Source: RPRB01 sp035519675 | Lineage (GTDB): Bacteria; Myxococcota; Myxococcia; Myxococcales; Myxococcaceae | Direction of reading: 5' to 3' | DNA: 64,000 bases | NCBI GenBank assembly: GCA_035519675.1 | Contig: DATIWB010000033.1 | Span: 51,663 to 115,662, forward strand | Shown here: positions 44,325-53,371 of the stretch, piece by piece | How the letters are laid out: each line of letters begins with the position of its first letter | Numbering within the stretch: the stretch's first letter is position 1 | Program-made: the position numbers and the translations under genes | Notes under the pieces: generated by a model | Told to the model about the DNA's origin: nothing | Seen by the model: the letters and a program-made list of their open reading frames with translations, nothing else | Databases searched by the model: none

Positions 44325-44588
44325 TTGGGCATCATCACCATGATCGTGATCGGCCTCGTGGCGGGCCTCATCGCTCGGGCCATCGTCCCCGGCCGGCAGT
44401 CGATGGGTGTGCTCGCCACCATGCTGCTGGGCATCGTGGGCAGCTTCGTCGGTGGCCTGCTCGGCTCGCTCTTCAGCAGCGACGGCAACCTCATGGACCT
44501 CCGGCCGTCGGGCCTGATCTGGTCGATCGTCGGGGCGGTGATCGTCCTGTTGCTCGTGGGGTTTGCCGGCCGCCGTCGCGCGGTCTGA
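44325..44588 (+). CDS. GlsB/YeaQ/YmgE-family stress membrane protein
   Basis: An 87-aa protein with three hydrophobic segments matching the transglycosylase-associated (PF04226) family: GIITMIVIGLVAGLIARAIVP, then TMLLGIVGSFVGGLLGSLF and a C-terminal helix ending in GRRRAV. Such small membrane proteins are induced by envelope or acid stress, and their function is poorly known. The start is TTG at 44325, selected because AGGAGG lies 8 nt upstream and the family N-terminus (GIIT-) begins immediately after it. Confidence 0.85.
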   Translation: MGIITMIVIGLVAGLIARAIVPGRQSMGVLATMLLGIVGSFVGGLLGSLFSSDGNLMDLRPSGLIWSIVGAVIVLLLVGFAGRRRAV

Positions 44589-44595
44589 AGCGCCG

Positions 44596-45816
44596 TCAGC
44601 CGAGGACCGGTGCGCCGGGGTTGAATCCCGGGAACACCGTCGAGGGGTCACGCAAGGCCAGCTGAGCCGCTGCCGCCTCCCAGAGCACCGAGCGGACGTC
44701 GGTGCCGATCGCCAGGTCCCGCTCCTCGAAGAGCTGGGGCCTGGCGAGCCCGCGGTACCCGCCCACCACCCGGCCGCCGCGGACGCCGCCCCCGAGCACC
44801 AGCATGACCGAGGCGGTGCCGTGGTCGGTCCCGCGGTTGCCGTTCTCGCGCGCGGTGCGACCGAACTCGGTCATCACCACCACCTGGGTGTCCGCCCAGC
44901 GAGAGCCGAGGTCGCGGGCGAAGGCGGCAAGCGCGCCACCGAGCTCGGCCAGCCGCACCGCCAGCTGCCCCTTCTCCGTGCCCTCACCCACGTGGGTGTC
45001 CCAGCCGCCCATGTCGGTGGCCGAGACTTGGAGCCCCACGCCCGAGCGGATGAGCCGGGCGACGTCCTGGAGCCGGCGGGCGATGGGCGCATTCCCGTAC
45101 TCGGCGCCGTTCGCCGGCGGCAGCTGGGCCAGCTTCGCCGAACCGGCCTCGCGCAGCGCCCCGAAGGTCTCCAGCCCCGTGCTGCGAAGCGCGGTGTCCA
45201 CCGCCTGGGCATAGAGCGCGTCGAAGGCGCTGCTTCCGCCCGGTCCACCCGGAAGCCGGAACTGGCCGAGCGAGGACATCGCCACCGCCGGCGCATCGCC
45301 CAGCAGCATTCGGGGCAAGGTCGGCTGCAACGCCACCACGCGGAAGGCACCGTCCGGCCCCTGGGCGCGCTGCACCGCCCGGTTCAGCCAGCCGTCCCCG
45401 GTGGACTTGGTCCCCGGGGTGCCGCTCTCGCAGAAGTCCTGGGCGTCGAAGTGCGAGCGAGTGGCGCCGGGCAGCCCCGCGGCGTGGACGATGCCCAGCG
45501 TCCCGTCGCTCCACAGCGGGCGCAGCGGCGCCAGCGCGGGGTGGAGCGCGAAGACGTCGTCGAGCCGGATCGCCCCGCCGTCCCTTCCCGGCGGGGCGAG
45601 CGCCAGGGTCGGCCGGGCGGCCCGGTACGCGGGGTCGCCGACCGGTGGGACGATGGACAGTCCGTCGGCGCCGCCGCGGAGGAAGACCAGCACCAGCGTC
45701 TTCCCGGAGCCGGGGGTGGCGGCGGCGAGCGCGCGCGCGAGGAAGCCCGGCACGGCGCCGAGCGCCGCGAGGGCGCCGGCAGAGCGGAGCAGCTGGCGTC
45801 GACAGATGCGGCTCAT
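44596..45816 (-). CDS. DUF1501 secreted protein with twin-arginine signal
   Basis: A 406-aa DUF1501 protein, a sulfatase/alkaline-phosphatase-like fold. The Tat-type signal RRQLLRSAGALAALGAVPGF is at the start. Family motifs are TLVLVFLRGGADGLSIVPP, RSHFDAQDFCESGTPG, the MGGWDTHVGEG metal-site motif and VVVMTEFGRTARENGNRGTDHG. It should be exported folded and might need a metal. Its ATG overlaps the stop of the DUF1800 gene by 4 bp, the usual arrangement of this conserved but functionally uncharacterised pair. Confidence 0.92.
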   Translation of the reverse strand: MSRICRRQLLRSAGALAALGAVPGFLARALAAATPGSGKTLVLVFLRGGADGLSIVPPVGDPAYRAARPTLALAPPGRDGGAIRLDDVFALHPALAPLRPLWSDGTLGIVHAAGLPGATRSHFDAQDFCESGTPGTKSTGDGWLNRAVQRAQGPDGAFRVVALQPTLPRMLLGDAPAVAMSSLGQFRLPGGPGGSSAFDALYAQAVDTALRSTGLETFGALREAGSAKLAQLPPANGAEYGNAPIARRLQDVARLIRSGVGLQVSATDMGGWDTHVGEGTEKGQLAVRLAELGGALAAFARDLGSRWADTQVVVMTEFGRTARENGNRGTDHGTASVMLVLGGGVRGGRVVGGYRGLARPQLFEERDLAIGTDVRSVLWEAAAAQLALRDPSTVFPGFNPGAPVLG

Positions 45817-47408
45817 TGGTTCTGGAACTCCGGCGCTCCGAGGAGCAGGCCCACCAGCTTCAGCCCGTCGATGGGGCGCCGCTCGCCGTCGGGCATCACC
45901 TCGGAAGCGCCCAGTGCGGCGAGCACCGTGGCCCGGGTCTGCTCGCCGAGCGGGCGGTGGAGGACGGCGCGGGCGGTCCGGTCCACCAGCTCTTCCGGCG
46001 GACCGCCGGCCGGGGGGAGCGGGATCGCCGTGCCGGTGAGACGCCCCGAGGCCAGCCTCAGCCCGAAGTCGATGCGAGCCACCAGCGCCCCCGGGTTCAC
46101 CCACGGCTGGGCCACCTCCGGCCAGCCGGTGGGGGGCTGGGCGCGATAGAGGGGCTGCCCCATCCGGTTCAGCGCCTGGACCAGCGGGACGTCGCCGGCA
46201 GTCGTCCCGCCAAGCGCGCGCACCGCCGACACGGTGAACTCCAGCGGGGTCTTCACCTTGCTGCCGCGGGCGGCGTCGCTCCAGAACTCGGGGCTCTCGA
46301 AGAGCGCGCGGTAGGTGGCGGTCAGCTCACCGCCGCTCCGGAGGAAGACCTGGGCCACCCGCTCCACCAGCGCCGGAGGCGGCGCGTCCATGACGAACTT
46401 CTGGGCCAGCTTCCGGGCGATGAACCGGGCCGTCGCCTGCTGGGTGGCGAGCAGGTCCAGGACTCGCTCGCCGTCCTCCATCCCGCCGCCGGCCGGAATG
46501 TCCACTCCCAGGACCCGCTTGCTCCCGCGGTCGTGGGCCATGGGATGGAACTCGAAGCTGCCGTCCTCCTTGGGCCTCCGGATGCCCCAGCCGGTGAAGC
46601 AGCGGGCCACCTCGCGGACGTCCTCCTGGGTGTAGCCGCCATCGACGCCGAGCGTGTGCAGTTCGAGCAGCTCGCGAGCGTAGTTCTCGTTCAGGCCCAG
46701 GCGCCCCGAGGCCCAGTTGTCCAGGTAGAAGAGCATCGCCGGGTGGTGGGCCACCGCGCCGAGCAGCTCGCGGAAGGTGCCAAAGAGGTGCGGGCGGATC
46801 GCCTCCCGCTCGTAGGGCGACACCATCCACCGGACCGGGCCCTTGTCCGCCGAGACGTTGAAGTGGTTGAACCAGAAGTCGACCAGCTGTTCCTGGAATT
46901 GCCGCCGGCTCTCGGTGGCGCGGATGAGCCGGGCGGCGACGAGCTCGGCGCCCACCTGACGCGGCAGGTGGAACGGATTCACCACCTCGGCCAGCTCGGA
47001 ACGGAGCGCCTCGGGGCTCTTGCCCTCGAGCGAGATGCCCTTCGCCTCGGCGACCTTCTTCGCCCTGGGGTAGCGGGCGACGAGCTCGCGGGTGCTCATC
47101 GCCAGGGAGGGGAAGTCCGCCAGGCGCCTCTCGATGGCGCGGTCGTCGATGTCTGCCGGGCGGAGCTGCCAGGAGATCCACGCTCCCGGACCCATCGCCT
47201 CGACCTGGCGGAGGTCCCTGGGAGAGGGTCCGTAGGCGAGCCGGTCCAGCAGGTGGACTGCCTGCTCCTCGCTGGACCACGAGACGCGGGGCAGCTGCAG
47301 CGGCGCGAGTCTGGCATCGGTGGCGGCCCCCGGCGCCGGGGGCGAGCTCCCCGGGGAGGCGGTGGCGCAGCCGAGGAGCAGAGCGAGGCCCAGCGGGGTG
47401 AAACGCAT
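45813..47408 (-). CDS. DUF1800 lipoprotein
   Basis: A 531-aa DUF1800 protein with a lipoprotein signal (LALLLGCATAS). Family motifs include HLLDRLAYGPSPRDL, LVDFWFNHFNVSADKG, MLFYLDNWASGRLGLNENYARELLELHTLG, YTQEDVREVARCFTGW and LAQKFVMDAPP, all highly conserved. DUF1800 and DUF1501 genes nearly always occur together. A role in a cell-surface or extracellular process is suspected but not demonstrated. The gene diverges from amtB across 97 bp. Confidence 0.93.
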   Translation of the reverse strand: MRFTPLGLALLLGCATASPGSSPPAPGAATDARLAPLQLPRVSWSSEEQAVHLLDRLAYGPSPRDLRQVEAMGPGAWISWQLRPADIDDRAIERRLADFPSLAMSTRELVARYPRAKKVAEAKGISLEGKSPEALRSELAEVVNPFHLPRQVGAELVAARLIRATESRRQFQEQLVDFWFNHFNVSADKGPVRWMVSPYEREAIRPHLFGTFRELLGAVAHHPAMLFYLDNWASGRLGLNENYARELLELHTLGVDGGYTQEDVREVARCFTGWGIRRPKEDGSFEFHPMAHDRGSKRVLGVDIPAGGGMEDGERVLDLLATQQATARFIARKLAQKFVMDAPPPALVERVAQVFLRSGGELTATYRALFESPEFWSDAARGSKVKTPLEFTVSAVRALGGTTAGDVPLVQALNRMGQPLYRAQPPTGWPEVAQPWVNPGALVARIDFGLRLASGRLTGTAIPLPPAGGPPEELVDRTARAVLHRPLGEQTRATVLAALGASEVMPDGERRPIDGLKLVGLLLGAPEFQNQ

Positions 47409-47468
47409 GCTGATGATCTCGAACACCGGGGCGGCCCAGGAGTTACCCTCCGGGACGCCACGTGGGTG

Positions 47469-47483
47469 TGGCACACGCATCGC
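47469..47483 (+). promoter_or_regulatory. Candidate sigma-54 promoter of amtB
   Basis: TGGCAC-ACGCA-TCGC matches the -24/-12 consensus TGGCAC-N5-TTGC at all but one base, with GG (47470-47471) and GC (47482-47483) separated by the required 10 bp. Transcription would start near 47495, 11 nt before the amtB ATG. Ammonium transporter genes are often controlled by sigma-54 and NtrC, which supports it. A clear NtrC site was not found. Confidence 0.5.
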
Positions 47484-47505
47484 GTCAATGCGACAGTCGG
47501 GGTCC

Positions 47506-48813
47506 ATGGACCGACCGACCGTCCGGCCTGCTGGGCTGGCCCTCTGCGCCGCCGTCCTCTGTCTGCCCGCGACTGCCTGGGGGCAGGCCACCGAGGTTCA
47601 CGCGGACACGGGGGACACGGCCTGGATGCTGGTCAGCGCCGCCCTGGTGCTGCTCATGACCCCCGGGCTGGCGCTCTTCTACGGCGGGATGGTGCGCCGA
47701 AAGAACGTGCTCGCCACCCTGATGTACAGCCACTTCGCGCTGGCGCTGGTGACGGTGCAGTGGGTGCTCTTCGGCTATTCGCTGGCGTTCGGGAAGACGC
47801 ACGGCGGGGTGATCGGCGGGGCCGACCACCTGCTGCTCGAGGGCATGGCGGGGACGCTGAAGGGCAGCGTTCCGGCGCTGGTCTTCATGGCCTTCCAGAT
47901 GAAGTTCGCGATCATCACCCCGGCGCTGATCAGCGGGGCCTTCGTGGAGCGCATGAAGTTCAGCGCCTACGTCGCCTTCACCCTGCTGTGGAGCACGCTG
48001 GTCTACGACCCCATTGCCCACTGGGTCTGGGCCGACGGCGGATGGATGGCGACGCTCGGCGTGCTCGACTTCGCCGGGGGCACGGTGGTGCACTGGACGG
48101 CGGGGCTGTCGGCGCTCATCTGCGCCCTCTTCATCGGCAAGCGGGTGGGGTACGGGCGCGAGAAGTTCATCCCCCACGACCTGCCCATGACCATCACCGG
48201 CGCCGGGCTGCTCTGGTTCGGATGGTTCGGGTTCAATGCCGGGAGCGCGCTGTCTGCGGGACAGACCGCGGCGCTCGCCTTCTCGACCACCCACATCGCC
48301 GCGGCCACCGGGGCGATGGCCTGGGTGGTGGCCGAGTGGGTGTTCCGCAGGAAGCCCACCCTCCTCGGCTTCGTCTCCGGCCTGGTCGCCGGGCTGGTGG
48401 CCATCACCCCGGCGGCGGGCTTCGTCTCTCCGGCGGCGTCGCTGGTCATCGGCTCGCTCGCTGGTCTGGTCTGCTGGGGCGCGGTACAGCTCAAGGAGCG
48501 GAAGTTCCACTACGACGACTCGCTCGACGCCTGGGGCGTGCACGGGGTGGGCGGCATGCTGGGTGCGCTCCTGGTGGGAGTGTTCTCCCGCAAGGCCCTG
48601 AACCCGGCGGGCGCCGACGGCCTGCTGGCCGGGGATCCCTCGCTGCTCTGGAAGCAGGCGGTGGGGCTGCTCGTCGCGGGCGTGTACGCCGCGGTGGTGA
48701 CGCTGGGCATCCTCTTCGTGCTCGATCGTGCGATGGGCCTGCGCGTTCACGAGGACGAGGAGCGCGAGGGTCTCGACGCCACCCAGCACGGCGAGGCGGC
48801 GTACACCTCCTGA
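47506..48813 (+). CDS. amtB: Ammonium transporter AmtB
   Basis: A 435-aa ammonia channel with a cleavable signal peptide (about residues 1-24) and 11 expected transmembrane helices. The twin pore His residues are in GGTVVHWTAGLSAL and WGVHGVGGMLGAL. Further motifs are DTAWMLVSAALVLLMTPGLALFYGG and FNAGSALSAG. It mediates ammonium uptake under nitrogen limitation. No glnK gene for the regulating PII protein follows it, which is unusual for amtB operons; the next gene is convergent. Confidence 0.97.
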   Translation: MDRPTVRPAGLALCAAVLCLPATAWGQATEVHADTGDTAWMLVSAALVLLMTPGLALFYGGMVRRKNVLATLMYSHFALALVTVQWVLFGYSLAFGKTHGGVIGGADHLLLEGMAGTLKGSVPALVFMAFQMKFAIITPALISGAFVERMKFSAYVAFTLLWSTLVYDPIAHWVWADGGWMATLGVLDFAGGTVVHWTAGLSALICALFIGKRVGYGREKFIPHDLPMTITGAGLLWFGWFGFNAGSALSAGQTAALAFSTTHIAAATGAMAWVVAEWVFRRKPTLLGFVSGLVAGLVAITPAAGFVSPAASLVIGSLAGLVCWGAVQLKERKFHYDDSLDAWGVHGVGGMLGALLVGVFSRKALNPAGADGLLAGDPSLLWKQAVGLLVAGVYAAVVTLGILFVLDRAMGLRVHEDEEREGLDATQHGEAAYTS

Positions 48814-48831
48814 GCCCCGACCCTCCCCCCG

Positions 48832-50040
48832 CTACTGGGTCAACGGCGTCCGCGTGCAGTCGTAGGTCAGCCCGATGCGTGCGCTCGGCGCGGCGACCAT
48901 CTCGAAGTCGGAGACTTGCAGCAGCGCCAGGTCCCTGGGCCCGAGGTAGGCGGTGGCGCTGCGGTCCATGGTGAGGGGGATGTTCCCGCCATCGGCGAGG
49001 ATCATCCCGTAGGTCTGCAGCGCGACGGCCACCGCCCGCGCCGCGGCGTTGGGGAGCCGGGAGACGTCGAACGCTGACCGCAATCGGAACCGCGCCCCGT
49101 ACGGTGGGTAGAGCGCATCGCCACTCGGCGCGCCGGCGTGCGTCGCCGGGTGCACGAAGACGCCCGCTGCCATCCGGGGGTTGGGAAGGATGAAGCGCAG
49201 CGCATGGGGGACCACCCCGGCCTGCAGCTCCGCGCCGGTGACCAGGAGCGGGGCGATGGGCAGCCCGGCCGCGTCGGCGCTGGTGCACTGGTCTCCGCGG
49301 CTGTACGGCGTGCCCGGCTGCCAGTAGTCGCGGTCCAGGTCCCAGACCACCGCGCACACCGTGGTGAAGGGCGAGCCGGTGGACAGGCCGCCGGCGATGT
49401 TCGCCTGGTACAGCTCGTAGAGGCGCCGGCCCTGGTACACGAGCAGGTGGCAGTCGTTGCGGGCCGTATCGCAGGCGTAGCTGCTCGAGCCCTCGGTTGC
49501 CCCGCCGGGAGGGACCGGAACCGGAACCTGGTCACAGTCGGGTGTGTAGTACCCGGGCGCCGGGGTGAAGGCGCGCGGCTGCACTGCGCCGTCCGCGTGC
49601 AGCACGTCGAAGCTGAAGTCGATCTGCATCGCGCCGGAACCCCAGCCGGCGTCCGCCAGGTGGCCGATGATCTGCGCGGAGCTGGGGTCGAGCGAGGCCT
49701 TGGAGACGTCCTGGTAGATGGTCGCGCTGGCCGGAAACCGGTCCCCGCCGTCCGTTCCTGCATCCGTTCCAGGGGGTCCACCGTCCGCGGCCCCGCCATC
49801 TGGCCGCCCGGCATCAGGCTGCCCGCCGTCCACTCCGCCTCCGTCACCCGCTCCGCCATCGGCACCGCTTCCTCCGGGACCGCCTGGCGGCTGCAGGCCT
49901 GGAGCTCCGGACGGATCGACCACCTGCCCGAAGCACGCGCCGAGGACGAGGGCGGTCGCAATGCAGAGCACGAGCGCACCGCCCCGAAGGCGGAGGGGAC
50001 TCCGGGCGGCGGGCAGGCGCGCGAAGTTTCGCGGGAACAT
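48832..50040 (-). CDS. Lipoprotein of unknown function with Gly/Asp-rich linker
   Basis: A 402-aa exported protein that I do not recognise. The signal peptide ends with VLGAC (Cys36). Residues about 45-105 form a low-complexity Gly/Asp/Ala linker with repeated DGG and PDGG units, a style common in surface lipoproteins of Myxococcota. The folded part (about 110-402) has several Cys residues and no enzyme motif seen. The start is the ATG at 50040, after which the signal peptide begins properly. The gene is divergent from the esterase gene and convergent with amtB. Confidence 0.7.
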   Translation of the reverse strand: MFPRNFARLPAARSPLRLRGGALVLCIATALVLGACFGQVVDPSGAPGLQPPGGPGGSGADGGAGDGGGVDGGQPDAGRPDGGAADGGPPGTDAGTDGGDRFPASATIYQDVSKASLDPSSAQIIGHLADAGWGSGAMQIDFSFDVLHADGAVQPRAFTPAPGYYTPDCDQVPVPVPPGGATEGSSSYACDTARNDCHLLVYQGRRLYELYQANIAGGLSTGSPFTTVCAVVWDLDRDYWQPGTPYSRGDQCTSADAAGLPIAPLLVTGAELQAGVVPHALRFILPNPRMAAGVFVHPATHAGAPSGDALYPPYGARFRLRSAFDVSRLPNAAARAVAVALQTYGMILADGGNIPLTMDRSATAYLGPRDLALLQVSDFEMVAAPSARIGLTYDCTRTPLTQ

Positions 50041-50119
50041 GAGAGGCTCATCGGGAACTGTACCGACCACCGGTCAGGCGACGAGAGGAGCCGAGGATGC
50101 GCGGGTGTGGGACAGAGCG

Positions 50120-51130
50120 ATGAGGCGTCTTCTCGTCGCCATCCGTCTGACGCTCGGGTACGCCGCCACCCTGGTCGTGACCGCGATGCGGCGGACGACC
50201 CATCCGCCGCTGCGGCCCTCGTGGAGCGTCGGCGACGAGGCACGCTCGACGTTCCTCCGTGCGCTCTGGCGACGGCTCCACGCCATGCCAGTGGAGGAGC
50301 GCCGCCGGGAGATGGACTCGGTGCCGGTGCTCCGCCCGGCCGCGCTGCTGCGCACCACCCGGAGACGGGCATCGCTCGCCGGGGTGCCGGTGACCTGGGT
50401 CACCCCTCGCGCGGGGGCCGAGCCGCGGCTCGTGCTCTACGTCCACGGCGGCGCATTCACCATCGGCTCGTCGCACATGGTGCGTGACCTGCTCGCGCGC
50501 CTCGCCCTGGCGAGCCGGGCGCGCGTCCTCTCGGTCGATTACCGGCTGGCACCGGAGCACCCGTGGCCGGCCGGCCTCGACGACCTCCGGGCGGTCTGGC
50601 GGGCGGCGCTGGTCGAGCACGCGCCGAGCCAGGTGGTGCTCGCCGGGGACTCGGCCGGAGGCAACCTGGTCCTCGCGCTCCTGACCGTGCTCCGCGACCA
50701 GGGCGATCCCCTCCCGGCAGGCGCCGTGCTGCTCTCCCCCTGGGTCGACCTGTGCTGCACCGCCGCCTCGTTCCGGACGAACGCCGACGCCGACTTCCTC
50801 CATCGTGAGGGGATGCTCCGGGACGCCGCTGGCGTCGCCGCGGGGAGAGATCCGGGCGAGCCCGCGCTCTCGCCACTCCGTGCGGACCTCCGGGGCCTGC
50901 CCCCGCTGTATCTGCAAACCGGCGGGGCCGAGCTGCTCCGCGACGACGTCGAGGCCTTCGCCACCCGGGCGCGCAGCGCGGGCGTGCAGGCGACGCTCGA
51001 CGTCTGGGAGGACCAGGTGCATGACTTCCAGACGTTCGGGGCGCTGTCGCGGAAGAGCCTCGAGGCGATCACTCAGGCTGGTGAGGCGGTCCAGGTCTTC
51101 GCCCCCGTCCTGAGGATGACCCGCGGCTGA
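50120..51130 (+). CDS. HSL-family alpha/beta-hydrolase (esterase/lipase)
   Basis: A 336-aa hormone-sensitive-lipase-like esterase. The oxyanion motif HGGAFTIGS is at 109-117, the nucleophile Ser178 is in GDSAGGN, and the Asp and His of the triad are expected in ELLRDDVEAF and DQVHDFQTF. It cleaves short- to medium-chain acyl esters. The first 30 residues are hydrophobic/basic and might anchor the enzyme at the membrane. The substrate is unknown. The gene stands alone. Confidence 0.92.
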   Translation: MRRLLVAIRLTLGYAATLVVTAMRRTTHPPLRPSWSVGDEARSTFLRALWRRLHAMPVEERRREMDSVPVLRPAALLRTTRRRASLAGVPVTWVTPRAGAEPRLVLYVHGGAFTIGSSHMVRDLLARLALASRARVLSVDYRLAPEHPWPAGLDDLRAVWRAALVEHAPSQVVLAGDSAGGNLVLALLTVLRDQGDPLPAGAVLLSPWVDLCCTAASFRTNADADFLHREGMLRDAAGVAAGRDPGEPALSPLRADLRGLPPLYLQTGGAELLRDDVEAFATRARSAGVQATLDVWEDQVHDFQTFGALSRKSLEAITQAGEAVQVFAPVLRMTRG

Positions 51131-51149
51131 CGACCCGCATCGAACGCTC

Positions 51150-51164
51150 GCTCACACCGTGAGC
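51150..51164. terminator. Short hairpin between convergent esterase and phosphorylase genes
   Basis: GCTCAC-ACC-GTGAGC forms a 6-bp stem with a 3-nt loop, 20 bp after the esterase stop and 12 bp before the phosphorylase stop read from the other side. There is no T-run, so it would be at best a weak bidirectional terminator. Confidence 0.3.
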
Positions 51165-51175
51165 TCCAGCAGTGG

Positions 51176-53293
51176 TCAGTGGCCCGCAGGCTCCACGGGG
51201 GAATACACCCGCTGGACGTACTCGGACATCATCCGCGCGGTGGTGAACCCGGCGCCGGCCGTCCGGAGCGAGGCCTTGACCCGCCGCACCCAGCCGACGG
51301 GCACGCCCGCCGCATCGCGCTCGTGGAACGACGGGACCACCTCACGCTCGAGGAGCTCGTAGAGCCTGGTCGCGTCGCGCGCATCCTGGCTCTGGTCGTC
51401 GCGCATCCCGTCCGCCGGGAGCGCCCAGCCGTTGGTGCCGTCGTACGCCTCGGGCCACCATCCATCGAGCACGCTCAGGTTCAGTCCTCCGTTGAGCGCG
51501 GCCTTCATCCCGCTCGTGCCGCTGGCCTCGAGCGGCGCGCGCGGGAGGTTGAGCCAGACGTCGCAACCCGCCACCAGCTGGCGGGCGACTTGCAGATCAT
51601 AGTCCTCGAGGAACGCGACGTACCCCGTCGCTCCGGCCACGTCCTTCAGCTCGAAGATCCGCTGCACCAGTCGCTTCGCCCCGTCGTCGGAGGGATGGGC
51701 CTTGCCGGAGATGACCAGCTGCAGCCTCCGTGGCCCCTGGAGCAGCGCCAGCGCCCGCGCCGCATCGTGGATCAGCAGATCCAGCCGCTTGTACGCCGCG
51801 ACCCGCCGCGCGAAGCCGAGGGTGAGCACCTCCGGGTCGAAGGTCCGGGCTGCCGCCTCGACGTAGGGGATGGGCTCGCCCCGGGCCAGCCGGTCGATGA
51901 CCGTCTTGCGCCGGACGAACTCGACCAGACGGGTCCGGAGCGCGTTCCGCACCGCCCACAGCTCCCCATCGGGAATGGCCTCCACCGCCGCCCAGGCCCG
52001 CGCGTCCCCGGCGCGCCAGCTGGGCGGCAGCCAGTGGTCGAGGAGGGCCTGGAGCTCGGGGGCGATCCAGCTCGGGGCGTGGACGCCGTTGGTCACGTGA
52101 ACGATGGGGACCCCGAGCGCCTTCCACATGCCCCGGGCGACCTCGGCATGTTTCGAGCTCACCGCGTTGGCGCTCCGGCTGGTCCGCAGCGCCAGCTCGG
52201 TGACCCCGAACGAGTCGGCATCGGGCGGGCGGGCGAGGCCGAGGAAGGTGCCCTGGTCGATCCCTAGCTCCTCCGGCACGTGTCCCAGCAGCTGGAGGAT
52301 CTCCTCCTTGCCGTAGTGCTCGTTCCCCGCGGGCACCGGGGTGTGGGTGGTGAAGACCACGCGCTGGCGCGCCTGGGCCAGCGCGCGTTCGAAGGGCAGC
52401 CCTGACCGCACCCCGTCGCGGGCGAGCTCCAGGGCGGCGAGTGCCGCGTGCCCTTCGTTGAGGTGAACGGTGGACGGCTCGATTCCCAGGGCGCGCAGGG
52501 CCCGGAGGCCACCCATTGCCAGCACCGCGTACTGCATGACCCGGAAGGTCCGGTCGGCGACGTAGAGAGTGGAGGTGATCCACCGGTCGACCGGGACGTT
52601 TTCCCCGACGTCGGTGTCGAGCAGGAAGAGGGGCACCCGCCCCACCTGGACGTGCCAGATCTGCGCGAGCACCCGGTGACCGCGGAGGGTCAGCTCCACC
52701 TTTCGCGGCTCGCCGCGGGCGTCGACCTCGAGGCGCAGCGGGAGCTCTTCCGGATCGGCCGTGCTCCACCACTCGTGCTGCCACCCCGACCGATCCAGCC
52801 GCTGGTGGAAGAACCCGCGCCGGTAGAAGAGGCCGACACCCACCATGGGCACGCCGCTGTCGGAGGCCTGCTTGAGCAGGTCGCCGGCGAGCACGCCGAG
52901 GCCGCCGGAGTACACCGGCAGCGAGGCGTGCAGCCCGTACTCGGCGCAGAGGAACGCCACCGGGCGGTCGGCGCTCGCCCCTCCGCTGTCGTCGAACGGG
53001 CGGGCCAGCTCGTCCTCCAGCGTGCGCGCGAGCGCCTCGGCTCGGCTCACCAGCGCGGCGTCGTGCGCCACCTGGTCCAGGCGGCGGGGAGCCGCGTCAC
53101 GGAGCAGCTTGATGGGGTTGTGGCCCGACCGCTCCCAGCGCTCGGGATCCACGGCCTCGAACACCGCGGCCGCCTCGGGATGCCAGGACCACCAGAGATT
53201 GCTGGCGAGCGTGGCCAGCGGCTGCAGGGGTCCAGGGAGCCGCGCCCGGAGCGGCTCTTCGGCGTGCATCGAGCAGGGCGAGATCGAGGCCAT
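51176..53293 (-). CDS. glgP: Alpha-glucan (glycogen) phosphorylase
   Basis: A 705-aa GT35 phosphorylase of the short family with an N-terminal DUF3417 region (LASNLWWSWHPEAAAVFEAVD). It releases glucose-1-phosphate from glycogen or other alpha-glucan. Motifs: AFLCAEYGLHASLPVYSGGLG (substrate site), VHLNEGHAAL, VVFTTHTPVPAGNEHYG, and EASGTSGMKAALNGGLNLS, which carries the lysine that binds pyridoxal phosphate. The ATG at 53293 has a strong AGGAGGT eight nt upstream. The gene stands alone without other glycogen genes in the window. Confidence 0.95.
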   Translation of the reverse strand: MASISPCSMHAEEPLRARLPGPLQPLATLASNLWWSWHPEAAAVFEAVDPERWERSGHNPIKLLRDAAPRRLDQVAHDAALVSRAEALARTLEDELARPFDDSGGASADRPVAFLCAEYGLHASLPVYSGGLGVLAGDLLKQASDSGVPMVGVGLFYRRGFFHQRLDRSGWQHEWWSTADPEELPLRLEVDARGEPRKVELTLRGHRVLAQIWHVQVGRVPLFLLDTDVGENVPVDRWITSTLYVADRTFRVMQYAVLAMGGLRALRALGIEPSTVHLNEGHAALAALELARDGVRSGLPFERALAQARQRVVFTTHTPVPAGNEHYGKEEILQLLGHVPEELGIDQGTFLGLARPPDADSFGVTELALRTSRSANAVSSKHAEVARGMWKALGVPIVHVTNGVHAPSWIAPELQALLDHWLPPSWRAGDARAWAAVEAIPDGELWAVRNALRTRLVEFVRRKTVIDRLARGEPIPYVEAAARTFDPEVLTLGFARRVAAYKRLDLLIHDAARALALLQGPRRLQLVISGKAHPSDDGAKRLVQRIFELKDVAGATGYVAFLEDYDLQVARQLVAGCDVWLNLPRAPLEASGTSGMKAALNGGLNLSVLDGWWPEAYDGTNGWALPADGMRDDQSQDARDATRLYELLEREVVPSFHERDAAGVPVGWVRRVKASLRTAGAGFTTARMMSEYVQRVYSPVEPAGH

Positions 53294-53371
53294 GCGAGAC
53301 CTCCTGCACAGGAACGTCGGCCGGGGACCATCGCTCCCGCGCGCCTCGGACACCAGCGGCGTGGAACCCTC

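Noticed and set aside
45645..48974. A 1,109-codon open frame on the plus strand
   Set aside because: It covers DUF1501, DUF1800 and amtB in a wrong frame. Long spurious frames are expected where the third codon base is nearly always G or C.
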